Notes: generated by a model from the letters alone, not told the origin. 64,000 nt of DNA from Enterobacter asburiae (GCF_008080435.1 NZ_VRKN01000005.1:310001-374000); one strand, 5' to 3'; positions 7,674 to 16,919 are shown, numbered from the stretch's first letter. Made by a program: numbers and translations.

Positions 7674-10271
7674 GTGAATCCGAAAGAGATAAAAAAACAT
7701 GCATGTCGCGCAATCCGTGAATCGAAAATCGCGGCGGCGATACGCCATATCCTTATCGCTTCTTTTGGCGCCAGCGTTTCCGTGTTGGCACATGCCAGCA
7801 CCAGCGATCTGGCAACCAGCGCTAAAAATGACGTTGTGAAATTTAACAGCTCGTTCATTCACGGCATTAGCGTTGATGTCTCTCGTTTTTACGAGGGCAA
7901 CCCGGCGCCGGCGGGGGAGTATGCAGTGCAGGTCGCCGTCAATGGTCTGAGCCGGGGGCAGCGTAAGGTGCTGTTTAAACCCGTTAAAGGCAATGTTAGC
8001 GCCCAGCCCTGCTTCACGTATGACGAACTGACTCGTCTGGGAATTAAGGTGACGGCAAAACCTGAGACGTCAGAAAGCGGGCAATGCGCCATGGTGGATG
8101 AGTGGGTGGAAGGTGCGAGCGCGAATTATTTGCCCGGCGATTTTTATCTCAATCTGGTTATTCCGCAGGCTTTTATGGTGCAGTTCCCGCGTGGTTATAC
8201 CGATCCTGTCTCGTGGGATCCGGGGGTGCTGGCAGGGGTGCTGGACTATAACGCCAACGCCTATGCTCAGCAGAACGTCAATCAGTCCGGCGGGGGAAAC
8301 GATCGATCCGTCAGCGGCAACCTGGGATTGATGATGGGGCTGAACGTGTATGACTGGCGATTTCGCAAGCGGCTGAATACCAACTGGAGCAGTACGGACT
8401 CAACGCATACCCACTCCCTCATGACGTATCTGCAGCGCGACGTTCCGGTGCTCAGAAGTCAGCTGACGCTGGGCGATAGCTCGACCAGCGGCGATCTGTT
8501 CGACAGCATGACGGTGAGGGGGATCCAGCTACAGTCTGACGACCGTATGCTGCCGGAAGGCTTACGTTACTACACGCCGATGGTACGCGGTATCGCTGAA
8601 ACTAACGCCAAAGTACAGGTGACGCAGCGGGGGCAGACGCTATACGAGACAACCGTGCCGCCGGGACCGTTTGAACTGAGCGACATTGGTGCAATGGGAT
8701 ATGGCGGTGATTTGCAGGTGACGGTGACGGAGGCAGATGGTCGCCAGCGGACGCAGGTGGTGCCCTTTTCCGCGCCACCGATGTTGCTGCACGCCGGCGT
8801 AAGCCGCTTTGGCGTGACGGTCGGTAAGTTGCAGGACGATGCGCTCGCCGAAGAACCCGGCGTTGCCCAAGGCTTTTACCAGTATGGCATTGGCAATATG
8901 TACACCCTGTACGGCGGCGGCCAGCTGGCCGATCACTACGCTGCGATAGGAGTGGGAAACGCGTTTAATACCCCGTTGGGGGGCGTATCGCTGGATGCGA
9001 CCCGCGCGCGCAGTGAACTCGGCGGCGGCAAGGTCTCCTCCGGCAACAGTTTTAATATTGGGTTTAGTAAGTTCCTGGATACCACGTCGACAGACGTCAC
9101 GCTGGCGGCTTACCGATACTCATCAACGGGGTTTTACAGCCTCCGCGATGCGGCGCTTGATCGCTATGGCGCCAGAAATAATGATTATATGGTGGACTAC
9201 CGTACCCGGCAGCGCTTTACCGTGAGCATCGGTCAGCCGTTATGGAACGGCAGCAGGATAAATTTTTCCGGTAATTTTTATAACTACTGGGACGATCGCC
9301 CGTCGACCAGCCAGTACATGGTCTCGTATAACAAATCCGAGCGCTATTTCTCCTGGTCGGTGTCGGCTTCCCGGTCGTATAACAGCGACGGCCGGAACGT
9401 GAATAACGTGATGTTGTCCGTCAGCGTGCCGCTGGGAAGCAGCATCACAGAAAAACCATTGTTCAGTACGGTCTACTCCACCGCCATGCATGACAATAAC
9501 GGCGGCAGCGGATTCCAGATGAATGCCATCGGCAGCCAGGGCGTACAGAATGAACTGAGTTACGGCGTGGGCACCTCGCTTAATAAAGCGCAGGATACGT
9601 CAACGCAGGCGGCGTTTAATGGCAACGTAAATTACAACGCGCCGGTAGGACAGCTGGGCGCGACCGCGTCGGTGGGGAATAAGACGCGTCAGCTCTCGCT
9701 GTCGGCAAATGGCAGCGTGGTGGCGCACAGCGGCGGCGTTACGCTGGGGCCGCGACTGGGTGATGCACCGTTTGCATTGATTGACGCGCCGGGTGCGGAA
9801 GGGGCGAGGATGCTGAACGGCTATGGTTCACGCATCGATTCCCGCGGCTTTGCGATTGTGCCGTCGCTCACGCCCTATCGTGAAAACACCATTGCGGTGA
9901 ATACCGTGGGGCTGCCTGATAACGTGGATGTGCTGGAAAGTGAAAGCACGGTTATTCCGCGAATGGGCGCTGCGGTGAAAGTAAATATCAAAACACAGGT
10001 AGGGGCGCCTGCGGTATTAATTGTCCGGGATCGGAAAGGACAGCCTTTACCTATCGGCGCGGATATTTTTGACCAGCTGGATAATAGCCTGGGTATTATT
10101 GGTCAGGGGGGTATGGCGTTTATTCGCGGCTGGCAGGCTGAGAACAGCAATTTATATGTGAAAAACGCATCTGGCGATCGTCTGTGCACGATTTATTCCA
10201 ATAGTGATATCGCTAAAAAAATAAGTAAGTCGGCCGGTTCAATTACGCAGGTGGAGGTGGTATGTCATTAA
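7674..10271 (+). CDS. Fimbrial outer-membrane usher
   Basis: An 865-residue usher (FimD/PapC family). It starts with GTG behind an ACAAGGAC ribosome-binding site. A long signal region ends near SVLAHA. The N-terminal chaperone-binding domain starts with VKFNSSFIHG, and a 24-strand pore region with the LGDSSTSGDLFDSMTVRGIQ block and a plug domain follows (YETTVPPGPFELSDI). The C-terminal domain ends with a Cys pair (LCTIY...VEVVCH). It secretes the pilins across the outer membrane and assembles them. Its last ten bases overlap the next pilin gene, so the two are coupled. Confidence 0.94.
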   Translation: MNPKEIKKHACRAIRESKIAAAIRHILIASFGASVSVLAHASTSDLATSAKNDVVKFNSSFIHGISVDVSRFYEGNPAPAGEYAVQVAVNGLSRGQRKVLFKPVKGNVSAQPCFTYDELTRLGIKVTAKPETSESGQCAMVDEWVEGASANYLPGDFYLNLVIPQAFMVQFPRGYTDPVSWDPGVLAGVLDYNANAYAQQNVNQSGGGNDRSVSGNLGLMMGLNVYDWRFRKRLNTNWSSTDSTHTHSLMTYLQRDVPVLRSQLTLGDSSTSGDLFDSMTVRGIQLQSDDRMLPEGLRYYTPMVRGIAETNAKVQVTQRGQTLYETTVPPGPFELSDIGAMGYGGDLQVTVTEADGRQRTQVVPFSAPPMLLHAGVSRFGVTVGKLQDDALAEEPGVAQGFYQYGIGNMYTLYGGGQLADHYAAIGVGNAFNTPLGGVSLDATRARSELGGGKVSSGNSFNIGFSKFLDTTSTDVTLAAYRYSSTGFYSLRDAALDRYGARNNDYMVDYRTRQRFTVSIGQPLWNGSRINFSGNFYNYWDDRPSTSQYMVSYNKSERYFSWSVSASRSYNSDGRNVNNVMLSVSVPLGSSITEKPLFSTVYSTAMHDNNGGSGFQMNAIGSQGVQNELSYGVGTSLNKAQDTSTQAAFNGNVNYNAPVGQLGATASVGNKTRQLSLSANGSVVAHSGGVTLGPRLGDAPFALIDAPGAEGARMLNGYGSRIDSRGFAIVPSLTPYRENTIAVNTVGLPDNVDVLESESTVIPRMGAAVKVNIKTQVGAPAVLIVRDRKGQPLPIGADIFDQLDNSLGIIGQGGMAFIRGWQAENSNLYVKNASGDRLCTIYSNSDIAKKISKSAGSITQVEVVCH

Positions 10272-10810
10272 TCAAAAAAGCACTCTTCCTGGCTCTGCTG
10301 GGAATCCCAACAGCCTGCGTCTATGCAGTTAATTACTCAATGGACGTATATTTTACCGGGACCTATACCGACGAAACCTGTGTCGTAGAGATTAATAATG
10401 GCAGCAATAATGAAGTCGTCACATTGCCTAAAATTTCAGTTACTTCGCTGCAGGCCAATGGCAGCGAAGCGGGCAGCGTACCTTTTAATATCACCTTGAA
10501 AGAGTGTCCGGCCAACAGGACCGTAGCGGTGTTTTTCAATAGCAGCATCTCCGGCACGGATACCGCGACGGGAAACCTTATTAACGATACAGGACCTGAT
10601 ATGAGCGAAAATGTTCAGATCCGATTACGTAAAGAAGACAGTTCGCAGGTCATTATTGATGATGCGACTTCAGGGCAGGACTACATTATTTCTGCCACGG
10701 CAGACCCATTAAGTCATCGATTTTTAGCGAGCTATTATGCGAAGGGTGACTCAGCAGCTACTGCCGGCAAAGTCCAGACGGTAGCGGGAGTCGAGCTTGT
10801 TTATAAATAA
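10262..10810 (+). CDS. Minor fimbrial subunit (pilin)
   Basis: A 182-residue pilin with a signal peptide ending near VYAVN. It keeps the two disulphide cysteines (ETCVVEI and KECPANR) and the terminal beta-strand (VAGVELVYK). In size and order it matches the major pilin at 6244 rather than a two-domain tip adhesin, which would be about twice as long. It starts within the last codons of the usher gene. It is the last fimbrial gene; tssB begins 90 bases later. It may be a tip, anchor or second shaft subunit; the sequence does not decide. Confidence 0.85.
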   Translation: MSLIKKALFLALLGIPTACVYAVNYSMDVYFTGTYTDETCVVEINNGSNNEVVTLPKISVTSLQANGSEAGSVPFNITLKECPANRTVAVFFNSSISGTDTATGNLINDTGPDMSENVQIRLRKEDSSQVIIDDATSGQDYIISATADPLSHRFLASYYAKGDSAATAGKVQTVAGVELVYK

Positions 10811-10900
10811 CAGGGAGTGGAATCAGCGAATTATCTGAACGTTAACTATCAGACCAGTCATGATTTATACATAAACGGTGATTAAAGAGTATATATCCAT

Positions 10901-11419
10901 ATGAGCAAGAGTAACTCACAAAAATTTATCGCACGTAACCGTGCGCCGCGCGTACAAATTGAGTACGACGTAGAAATCTATGGCAGTGAAAAGAAAATTG
11001 AACTGCCGTTCGTGATGGGGGTGCTGGCGGATTTATCCGGTAAACCGCTGGAGCCGCTGCCGCCTGTGGCAGACCGCAAATTCCTGAGTATCGATATCGA
11101 TAACTTTGACGAGCGTATGAAAGCCATGCGTCCGCGTATGGCGTTCGCGGTGCCAAACACCTTAACGGGTGAAGGGCAGCTGATGGTCGATATGACTTTT
11201 GAAAGCATGGACGATTTTTCTCCGGATGCGATCGCCCGCAAAGTTGACTCGTTATCTCAGCTACTCGAAGCCCGTACGCAGCTCGCCAATCTGCAGACCT
11301 ATATGGACGGTAAAGCAGGCGCGGAAAGCCTGGTGATGAAGGTGCTGAATGACAAGTCACTGTTGAACACCCTGGCATCGGCGCCAAAACCTAAACAGGC
11401 TGATGAAGCCGCGTCCTGA
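10901..11419 (+). CDS. tssB: T6SS sheath small subunit TssB
   Basis: A 172-residue TssB (VipA/ImpB) protein. The hallmark N-terminal stretch is NRAPRVQIEYDVEIYGSEKK, and the body includes LPFVMGVLADLSG and a DRKFLSIDIDNFDERM segment. TssB pairs with TssC to form the contractile sheath in the cytoplasm. It lies 21 bases ahead of tssC. The gene directly follows the fimbrial operon instead of tssH, so it may rely on its own promoter in the 90-base gap or on read-through. Confidence 0.96.
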   Translation: MSKSNSQKFIARNRAPRVQIEYDVEIYGSEKKIELPFVMGVLADLSGKPLEPLPPVADRKFLSIDIDNFDERMKAMRPRMAFAVPNTLTGEGQLMVDMTFESMDDFSPDAIARKVDSLSQLLEARTQLANLQTYMDGKAGAESLVMKVLNDKSLLNTLASAPKPKQADEAAS

Positions 11420-11440
11420 ATGTGAATCAGAGAGATAAAA

Positions 11441-12940
11441 ATGGCAACTCAAGCACAAAACCATAAGCAGGCCGCGCCGCAGGCCGCAACGCAAAATGAT
11501 TTTAATGCGTTACTGACCCGTGAATTTAAGCCGAAATCCGAGCAGGCGAAATCGGCGGTCGAAATGGCGGTGAAAACCCTGGCGGAACAGGCGCTCTCTA
11601 CCTCGATCACCATGGCTGACGATGCTTACAAAAACATCGCGGCGATTATCGCGGAGATTGACCTTAAGCTGTCAGAGCAAATTAACCTGATTCTTCATCA
11701 TGAAGAGTTTCAACGTCTGGAAAGCGCCTGGCGCGGCCTGCACTACCTGGTGAACAACACCGAAACCGATGAGAAGCTGAAGCTGCGTTTCATGGACATT
11801 TCCAAAGATGACCTGCGTCGCAACATGAAGCGCTACAAAGGGATCGCATGGGATCAAAGCCCGCTGTTTAAGCAGATCTACGAAGAAGAGTACGGTCAGC
11901 TTGGCGGCGAACCATATGGCTGCCTGGTGGCGGATTACCATTTCGACCACAGCGCGCCGGATGTGGATCTGCTCTCCTCCATCGGTAAGGTGGCGGCGTC
12001 CGCCCATATGCCGTTTATTACCGGCGCGTCGCCATCCGTTATGCAGATGGAATCCTGGCAGGAGCTGGCTAACCCGCGTGATCTGACGAAAATCTTTACC
12101 CAGAACCTGGAATATGCCGCATGGAACTCCCTGCGTCAGTCTGAGGATTCTCGTTATATCGGTCTGGCGATGCCACGCTTCCTTGCTCGTTTGCCTTACG
12201 GTATCAACACTAACCCGGTGGATAACTTCAATTTTGAAGAAGATACCGACGGTGCGAATCACAGCAAATACGTCTGGGCTAACGCCGCGTATGCGATGGC
12301 GGTCAACATCAACCGTTCATTCAAGCACTACGGCTGGTGCACCATGATTCGCGGCGTAGAGAGCGGCGGCGTGGTGGAAGATCTGCCGTGTCATACCTTC
12401 CCGACCGATGATGGCGGCGTGGATATGAAATGCCCGACGGAAATCGCGATTTCCGACCGTCGCGAGGCGGAGCTGGCGAAGAATGGTTTTATTCCACTGG
12501 TTCACCGTAAAAATACCGATTACGCGGCATTTATTGGCGCGCAGTCATTGCAGAAACCGGCGGAATATTACGATCCTGACGCAACGGCCAACGCCAATCT
12601 TTCCGCGCGTCTTCCGTATCTGTTCGCCTGTTCACGTTTTGCACATTACCTGAAGTGCATCGTGCGCGACAAAATCGGTTCGTTCAAAGAGCGTGAAGAT
12701 ATGCAGCGCTGGCTGAACAACTGGGTCATGAACTATGTCGATGGCGATCCGGCTAACTCATCGCAGGAAACCAAAGCGCGTCGTCCGCTGGCGGCGGCGG
12801 AAGTGGTGGTGGAAGACGTGGAAGGCAATCCGGGTTATTACCAGGCGAAATTCTTCCTGCGTCCGCATTTCCAACTGGAAGGTCTGACCGTTTCTTTGCG
12901 CATGGTCGCTAAATTACCGTCGCTGAAAGACGTGGCGTAA
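11441..12940 (+). CDS. tssC: T6SS sheath large subunit TssC
   Basis: A 499-residue TssC (VipB/ImpC) protein of full length. Family features include the EEFQRLESAWRGLHYLV segment, LGGEPYGCLVADYHFDH, FITGASPSVMQM, and the C-terminal VVVEDVEGNPGYYQAKFFLR and LEGLTVSLRMVAKLPS ending. It forms the sheath with TssB and contracts to drive the Hcp tube. It follows tssB by 21 bases with an AGAGAT Shine-Dalgarno region. No damage is seen. Confidence 0.97.
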   Translation: MATQAQNHKQAAPQAATQNDFNALLTREFKPKSEQAKSAVEMAVKTLAEQALSTSITMADDAYKNIAAIIAEIDLKLSEQINLILHHEEFQRLESAWRGLHYLVNNTETDEKLKLRFMDISKDDLRRNMKRYKGIAWDQSPLFKQIYEEEYGQLGGEPYGCLVADYHFDHSAPDVDLLSSIGKVAASAHMPFITGASPSVMQMESWQELANPRDLTKIFTQNLEYAAWNSLRQSEDSRYIGLAMPRFLARLPYGINTNPVDNFNFEEDTDGANHSKYVWANAAYAMAVNINRSFKHYGWCTMIRGVESGGVVEDLPCHTFPTDDGGVDMKCPTEIAISDRREAELAKNGFIPLVHRKNTDYAAFIGAQSLQKPAEYYDPDATANANLSARLPYLFACSRFAHYLKCIVRDKIGSFKEREDMQRWLNNWVMNYVDGDPANSSQETKARRPLAAAEVVVEDVEGNPGYYQAKFFLRPHFQLEGLTVSLRMVAKLPSLKDVA

Positions 12941-12958
12941 TTCAGTCAATGAATTAAT

Positions 12959-13012
12959 AAGAATAATAGTCTCATTATTCTTGAAAATGCGGTTGCGCAG
13001 GGGTTTCTGCGC
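12959..13012 (+). other. Two consecutive hairpins in the tssC-hcp gap
   Basis: The 159-base gap holds AAGAATAAT/ATTATTCTT (9-bp stem, loop AGTCTC, 12959-12982) and GCGCAG/CTGCGC (6-bp stem, 12995-13012). Neither is followed by a strong T-run. They may be processing or stabilising structures that set the 5' end of a separate abundant hcp message. A promoter between 13013 and 13090 is possible but no clear boxes stand out. Confidence 0.45.
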
Positions 13013-13099
13013 ACTGTGAAAGGCAAAAGATATTTTGTCTTCATTTCGTTCGTTACTGTTTGAGTAACGTTGTTAATAAGAGCTAATTAAGGAAATCGT

Positions 13100-13585
13100 A
13101 TGGCTCAGGATATGTTTATTAAAATTGATGGCATCGAAGGCGAATCTCTTGATGCTACCCATAAAAATGAAATCGAAGTGCTGTCCTGGCATTGGGCCAG
13201 CGCGCAGAGTTCAAATATGCACAGCGGTTCCGGCGGCGGCGCAGGTAAAGCAACGGTTGAGGATTTTTGCTTTGAGCATTATGTCGATAAGGCCAGTACT
13301 AATTTGCTGAGCTACTGCCTGTCCGGTAAGCATATTAAAGACATTCAGTTTGTGATTCGTAAGGCTGGCGGCGATCCGCTGGAATATCTAACCATTAAGT
13401 TCTCCGATGTCATTATTACCCGCGTTGAAACAGCGGGTTCCCACGAAGACGAAACGCGTCCGCGTGAACGTGTGACGTTCGCCTTCACTAAACTGACTCA
13501 GGATTACGTCATGCAGAACGCCGAAGGCGCGAAGTCTGGTGTAATTTCCACAAGTTATGACGTAAAAGCTAACCTGCGCAGCTAA
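13100..13585 (+). CDS. hcp: T6SS tube protein Hcp
   Basis: A 161-residue Hcp. It begins MAQDMFIKIDGIEGESLDAT and has the classic GSGGGAGKATVEDFCFEHYV and FRKAGGDPLEYLTIKF-like blocks (here VIRKAGGDPLEYLTIKF). Hexamers stack into the inner tube that carries effectors, so this is also a secreted product. It stands as a transcription island: hairpins upstream and a 12-bp-stem terminator immediately downstream, fitting its need for high expression. Start ATG is preceded by AAGGAAATC. Confidence 0.97.
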   Translation: MAQDMFIKIDGIEGESLDATHKNEIEVLSWHWASAQSSNMHSGSGGGAGKATVEDFCFEHYVDKASTNLLSYCLSGKHIKDIQFVIRKAGGDPLEYLTIKFSDVIITRVETAGSHEDETRPRERVTFAFTKLTQDYVMQNAEGAKSGVISTSYDVKANLRS

Positions 13586-13606
13586 TTAACGCCAGGTTCG
13601 CTGACA

Positions 13607-13634
13607 GAGTTTTGCCGCTGCGGCGGCAAAACTC
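13607..13634 (+). terminator. Terminator-like hairpin after hcp
   Basis: A perfect 12-bp stem (GAGTTTTGCCGC and its complement GCGGCAAAACTC) with loop TGCG, then TTCTCAT. The stem is strong but the T-run is short, so some read-through into tssJ is likely. It separates hcp from the tssJKLM genes. Confidence 0.7.
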
Positions 13635-13675
13635 TTCTCATAATGACGCCGTTTGGATGAATTGAGTGGAAACGT

Positions 13676-14203
13676 ATGCTTAGCGGAAAAGAAATAAAAA
13701 ACATACTCAAAGGAACGACAGTTTTTTTACTGTCACTCTTTTTAGTCGCCTGTAGTGGAAGCAGCAGTCCGGCGACCGATGGCGATGAAATAAAAATAAA
13801 TCTGCTGGCGGCAAGCGATGTTAACCCAAATGAAATGGGCGACCCGGCGCCACTCAATATATTTATTTATAACGTCAAGGATCTGGATGTTTTAACCAAT
13901 GCGGATTTTTATGAAATTGTTGATGGGACCAGCAAGCCTGTACAGGCGGCAGCTTCAAAAGTCTATGAAGCGATTTTACAACCCGGAGAGCCGCGTACCA
14001 TTCTGATTAAACCAGACGGTACTACACGCAGCCTTGCTTTCATTGGTGCCTATCGCAGCCTTAATGATTCTCTCTGGCTGGTGAGTTGGGATCTGCCAGA
14101 AAAGAAAACATCGTGGTGGCGGCCGAGTTTCTTTAGCGATGATTCGCTTGAGTTGAATGTGCATTTCCAGAAAACAGCAATAACAATTAAAGAAATGGAT
14201 TAA
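13676..14203 (+). CDS. tssJ: T6SS outer-membrane lipoprotein TssJ
   Basis: A 175-residue lipoprotein. A hydrophobic stretch ends in the lipobox LVAC, so the mature protein starts at the Cys near residue 26 with CSGSSS. The body carries the TssJ pattern of a transthyretin-like fold, including APLNIFIYNVKDL and the L1-like ILQPGEPRTI block. TssJ anchors the TssL/TssM membrane complex to the outer membrane. It starts 41 bases after the hcp hairpin and is followed three bases later by tssK. Confidence 0.92.
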   Translation: MLSGKEIKNILKGTTVFLLSLFLVACSGSSSPATDGDEIKINLLAASDVNPNEMGDPAPLNIFIYNVKDLDVLTNADFYEIVDGTSKPVQAAASKVYEAILQPGEPRTILIKPDGTTRSLAFIGAYRSLNDSLWLVSWDLPEKKTSWWRPSFFSDDSLELNVHFQKTAITIKEMD

Positions 14204-14206
14204 ACC

Positions 14207-15553
14207 GTGAGAACGAATAAAGTCGTCTGGAGTGAAGGGCTGTTTCTTCGTCCGCAGCTTTTTCAACAGCAAGAACGCTATTTTGAATACTACGCACATA
14301 AAAGAGCATCGACCCTGAGCCCCTTCTTTTGGGGATTCTCGCAGTATGAAATCGACCGCGAGGCGCTGTCGTATGGCAAGCTGGTGCTGCGTACCGCGCG
14401 CGGCGTATTGCCGGACGGCACACCTTTTGATGTGCCCGATCACGCTGATTTACCCGAACCGCTAACGATTTTGCCTGAACACCTGGGCAAGACGATTTTT
14501 CTGGCGGTACCGTTACGCCTTGATAATAGCGATGAGACCATCTTCAGCCAGCATGACGCCAGCTCGCTGGCGCGTTTTCGCGCGCAAGAGGCGGAACTGT
14601 GCGATACCAACGCGATTCGCCAGGGGCCGAAGCCGGTTCAACTGGCCAAACTGCGGCTCAGGCTGATGTCGCAAACGGAAATGACCGAATCGTGGATTGG
14701 TCTGCCGCTGACCCGCGTCAAGGCGATTCAGCCCGATGGTAGCGTGCTGTTGCATCTGGAAGATTATATTCCGCCCGTCACCGGCTATGCGGCGAACCCC
14801 CTGCTGAGCGAATGGCTGACCCATCTTAATGGTCTGGTCAAAATGCGCGCCGGCATGCTGGCGCACCGCCTGTCGGCGTCAGACGGCAAGGCCAGCGCCA
14901 GCTCCGAGGTGGTGGATTATCTGCTGTTGCAGATTTTCAATAAATACGAGCCGATTCTCGATCACCTGCGCCATATCCCGGAACTACCGCCTATCGTGCT
15001 TTACGAAGAGCTGGCGAAGCTGGCCGGCGAACTGTCGACCTTTGTGCGCACCAAAACGCGTCGTCCCAAGAGCGCGCCGGGCTATGACCACGCCAACCTC
15101 TATCCTTCCATTCGTCCCCTGGTCGACGATGTGCATGACCTGCTGAACCAGATCCTGGTGCGGGCCGGACAGCTTATTGACCTGCAGGCTAAAGGCAACG
15201 GTGTCTGGGCGGCCTCGATGCTGCCGAACGAGTTACGTTCGTTCTCAAACCTGGTGCTGGCGGTTCATGCGCAGCTGCCGATGGACGTGTTGCAGCAGCA
15301 GTTCCAGGCGCAAGCCAAAATCAGTGCGCCGCAACAGCTCCATGAACTGGTTCGCTCGCACCTGCCGGGCCTGGTGCTGCAGGGGCTGCCGGTACCGCCG
15401 CGTCAGATCCCGTACAGCACGGGCTACGTCTATTTTGAGCTGCTCAAAAATGGGCCATTCTGGGACAAGATTTCAACCACTGGCGCGCTGGCGCTGCATA
15501 TCGCGGGTGAGTTCCCTGGCCTGAAGATGGAACTTTGGGGAATCAGGAACTGA
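14207..15553 (+). CDS. tssK: T6SS baseplate-membrane connector TssK
   Basis: A 448-residue TssK (ImpJ/VasE). The GTG start at 14207 gives the family N-terminus NKVVWSEGLFLRPQLFQQQ; this start is nearly joined to the tssJ stop. Further marks are RTARGVLPDGTPFDVP and the C-terminal RQIPYSTGYVYFEL segment. TssK trimers connect the baseplate to the cytoplasmic parts of TssL and TssM. The stop codon overlaps the start of tssL (TGATG). Confidence 0.96.
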   Translation: MRTNKVVWSEGLFLRPQLFQQQERYFEYYAHKRASTLSPFFWGFSQYEIDREALSYGKLVLRTARGVLPDGTPFDVPDHADLPEPLTILPEHLGKTIFLAVPLRLDNSDETIFSQHDASSLARFRAQEAELCDTNAIRQGPKPVQLAKLRLRLMSQTEMTESWIGLPLTRVKAIQPDGSVLLHLEDYIPPVTGYAANPLLSEWLTHLNGLVKMRAGMLAHRLSASDGKASASSEVVDYLLLQIFNKYEPILDHLRHIPELPPIVLYEELAKLAGELSTFVRTKTRRPKSAPGYDHANLYPSIRPLVDDVHDLLNQILVRAGQLIDLQAKGNGVWAASMLPNELRSFSNLVLAVHAQLPMDVLQQQFQAQAKISAPQQLHELVRSHLPGLVLQGLPVPPRQIPYSTGYVYFELLKNGPFWDKISTTGALALHIAGEFPGLKMELWGIRN

Positions 15554-16908
15554 TGAAAGACGATATTAACCCGCAAGTCTCCGCGGAACCGGCGGAGTTC
15601 GAGGACAGCTCGCCGCAGGCGCTGGGTAAGTTCCTTCTGGATGAACAAGGGGACTGGATACAGGAGCCGGAAGCGACGTCGAAAGGTGAAACCGGGCCGG
15701 TTGGCGAGCATGCGCCGCGTGGCGAACACGCGCTGAAAAGCGAAAGTGTGCAGCAGCGGATCTTACGCGTGAAGGCGGCGGAAAATCCTCTACTGGAGGC
15801 TGCGCAACCGCTACTGCGCTCGCTTGGCGATATGCCGGAGCAGATTAAGGATATCACCCATGTAGAGATCCTCAAAAACACCCTGAAGAGCCAGATCACG
15901 CTGTTCGGCGTCGTCTGCGACGAGGTGAATATTCCGTGGAAAAAGATGGCGATCGTGCGTTATTGCCTCTGCACCGCGCTTGATGAGGCGGCGCATACCA
16001 CGGCATGGGGGCTTGAGGCGGGGTGGTCGCAGAGCAACCTGCTGAACCACTTTGAAGGGGATAACGACGGTGGGAATAAATTCTTCCTGCTGGTTGGCCG
16101 TCTCTCCATGAATCCCACCGAATTCGCGGATGTGCTGGAGGTATTGCTGCGCATTCTGGGGCTTGGGTTTGAAGGGCGCTACAGCATTATTGAAGATGGC
16201 GATCGCCAGCTCAGCAAAATCCGCCAGCGTCTGTTGACCCTGATCCAAAGCACGCGAAACACCACTCCGCCCGCGCTGTCGCCGCATGGTCTGCAGCCGC
16301 ACGGACCTGCGGTGCGCGAGAAGATAGTGATCCCCGTACGGCTAAGCGCGTTGTGCGCAGGTGTACTGGTGGTGTCGGCGTTTCTCTGGTGCAAATTCTG
16401 GCTACTGTCGCGCAGCGACGGCATCACCAATGGCATCTATGCCATGCAAAACCTCAGCGTGCCCGTGGCGCAACCTGCCATGCGTCTGAAGCTGGCAGTA
16501 CTGCTGCGTAACGAAATCAGGCAGCAGCTTCTGAGCGTGGATGAGAGCCAGAAGCAGAGCAAAGTGGTGCTGAAAGGGGATGCGTTGTTCCTGTCCGGCT
16601 CTGTCCGCGTTCAGCCGGAGATGGTGAACGTCATTGAACGTATCGCCAGCGAAGTCCGACGCGTGAATGGCGACGTGGTGATTGTCGGCCATACGGACGC
16701 CACCCCGATCAGTCGGCCAGACTTGCCCAATAACGTTGTGCTCTCGGAAAAACGAGCGGCGGAAGTGGCGCAATATTTTATTTCGGCTGGGCTGCCTGAG
16801 AGCAAAGTGAAAGTCCGTGGCGTGGGGAGTAGTCAACCCGTGGCGTCTGATGCGACGGCTCAGGGAAGGGCGAAGAATCGCCGTGTCGAGTTTTTTGTCA
16901 CGTATTAA
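15553..16908 (+). CDS. tssL: T6SS inner-membrane protein TssL with OmpA-type domain
   Basis: I start this gene at the ATG overlapping the tssK stop (451 residues); an in-frame TTG at 15535 would add six. The first part is a DotU-like cytoplasmic domain, with ENPLLEAAQPLLRSLG, LCTALDEAA and ILGLGFEGRY. One membrane segment follows (LSALCAGVLVVSAFLWCKF). The last 110 residues are an OmpA/Pal-type peptidoglycan-binding domain with the GHTDATPI and ENRRVEFFV-like (here KNRRVEFFVTY) motifs. Many TssL lack this domain and rely on a separate TagL. TssL forms the envelope-spanning complex with TssM and TssJ. Confidence 0.95.
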   Translation: MKDDINPQVSAEPAEFEDSSPQALGKFLLDEQGDWIQEPEATSKGETGPVGEHAPRGEHALKSESVQQRILRVKAAENPLLEAAQPLLRSLGDMPEQIKDITHVEILKNTLKSQITLFGVVCDEVNIPWKKMAIVRYCLCTALDEAAHTTAWGLEAGWSQSNLLNHFEGDNDGGNKFFLLVGRLSMNPTEFADVLEVLLRILGLGFEGRYSIIEDGDRQLSKIRQRLLTLIQSTRNTTPPALSPHGLQPHGPAVREKIVIPVRLSALCAGVLVVSAFLWCKFWLLSRSDGITNGIYAMQNLSVPVAQPAMRLKLAVLLRNEIRQQLLSVDESQKQSKVVLKGDALFLSGSVRVQPEMVNVIERIASEVRRVNGDVVIVGHTDATPISRPDLPNNVVLSEKRAAEVAQYFISAGLPESKVKVRGVGSSQPVASDATAQGRAKNRRVEFFVTY

Positions 16909-16919
16909 CGAGGACGACA

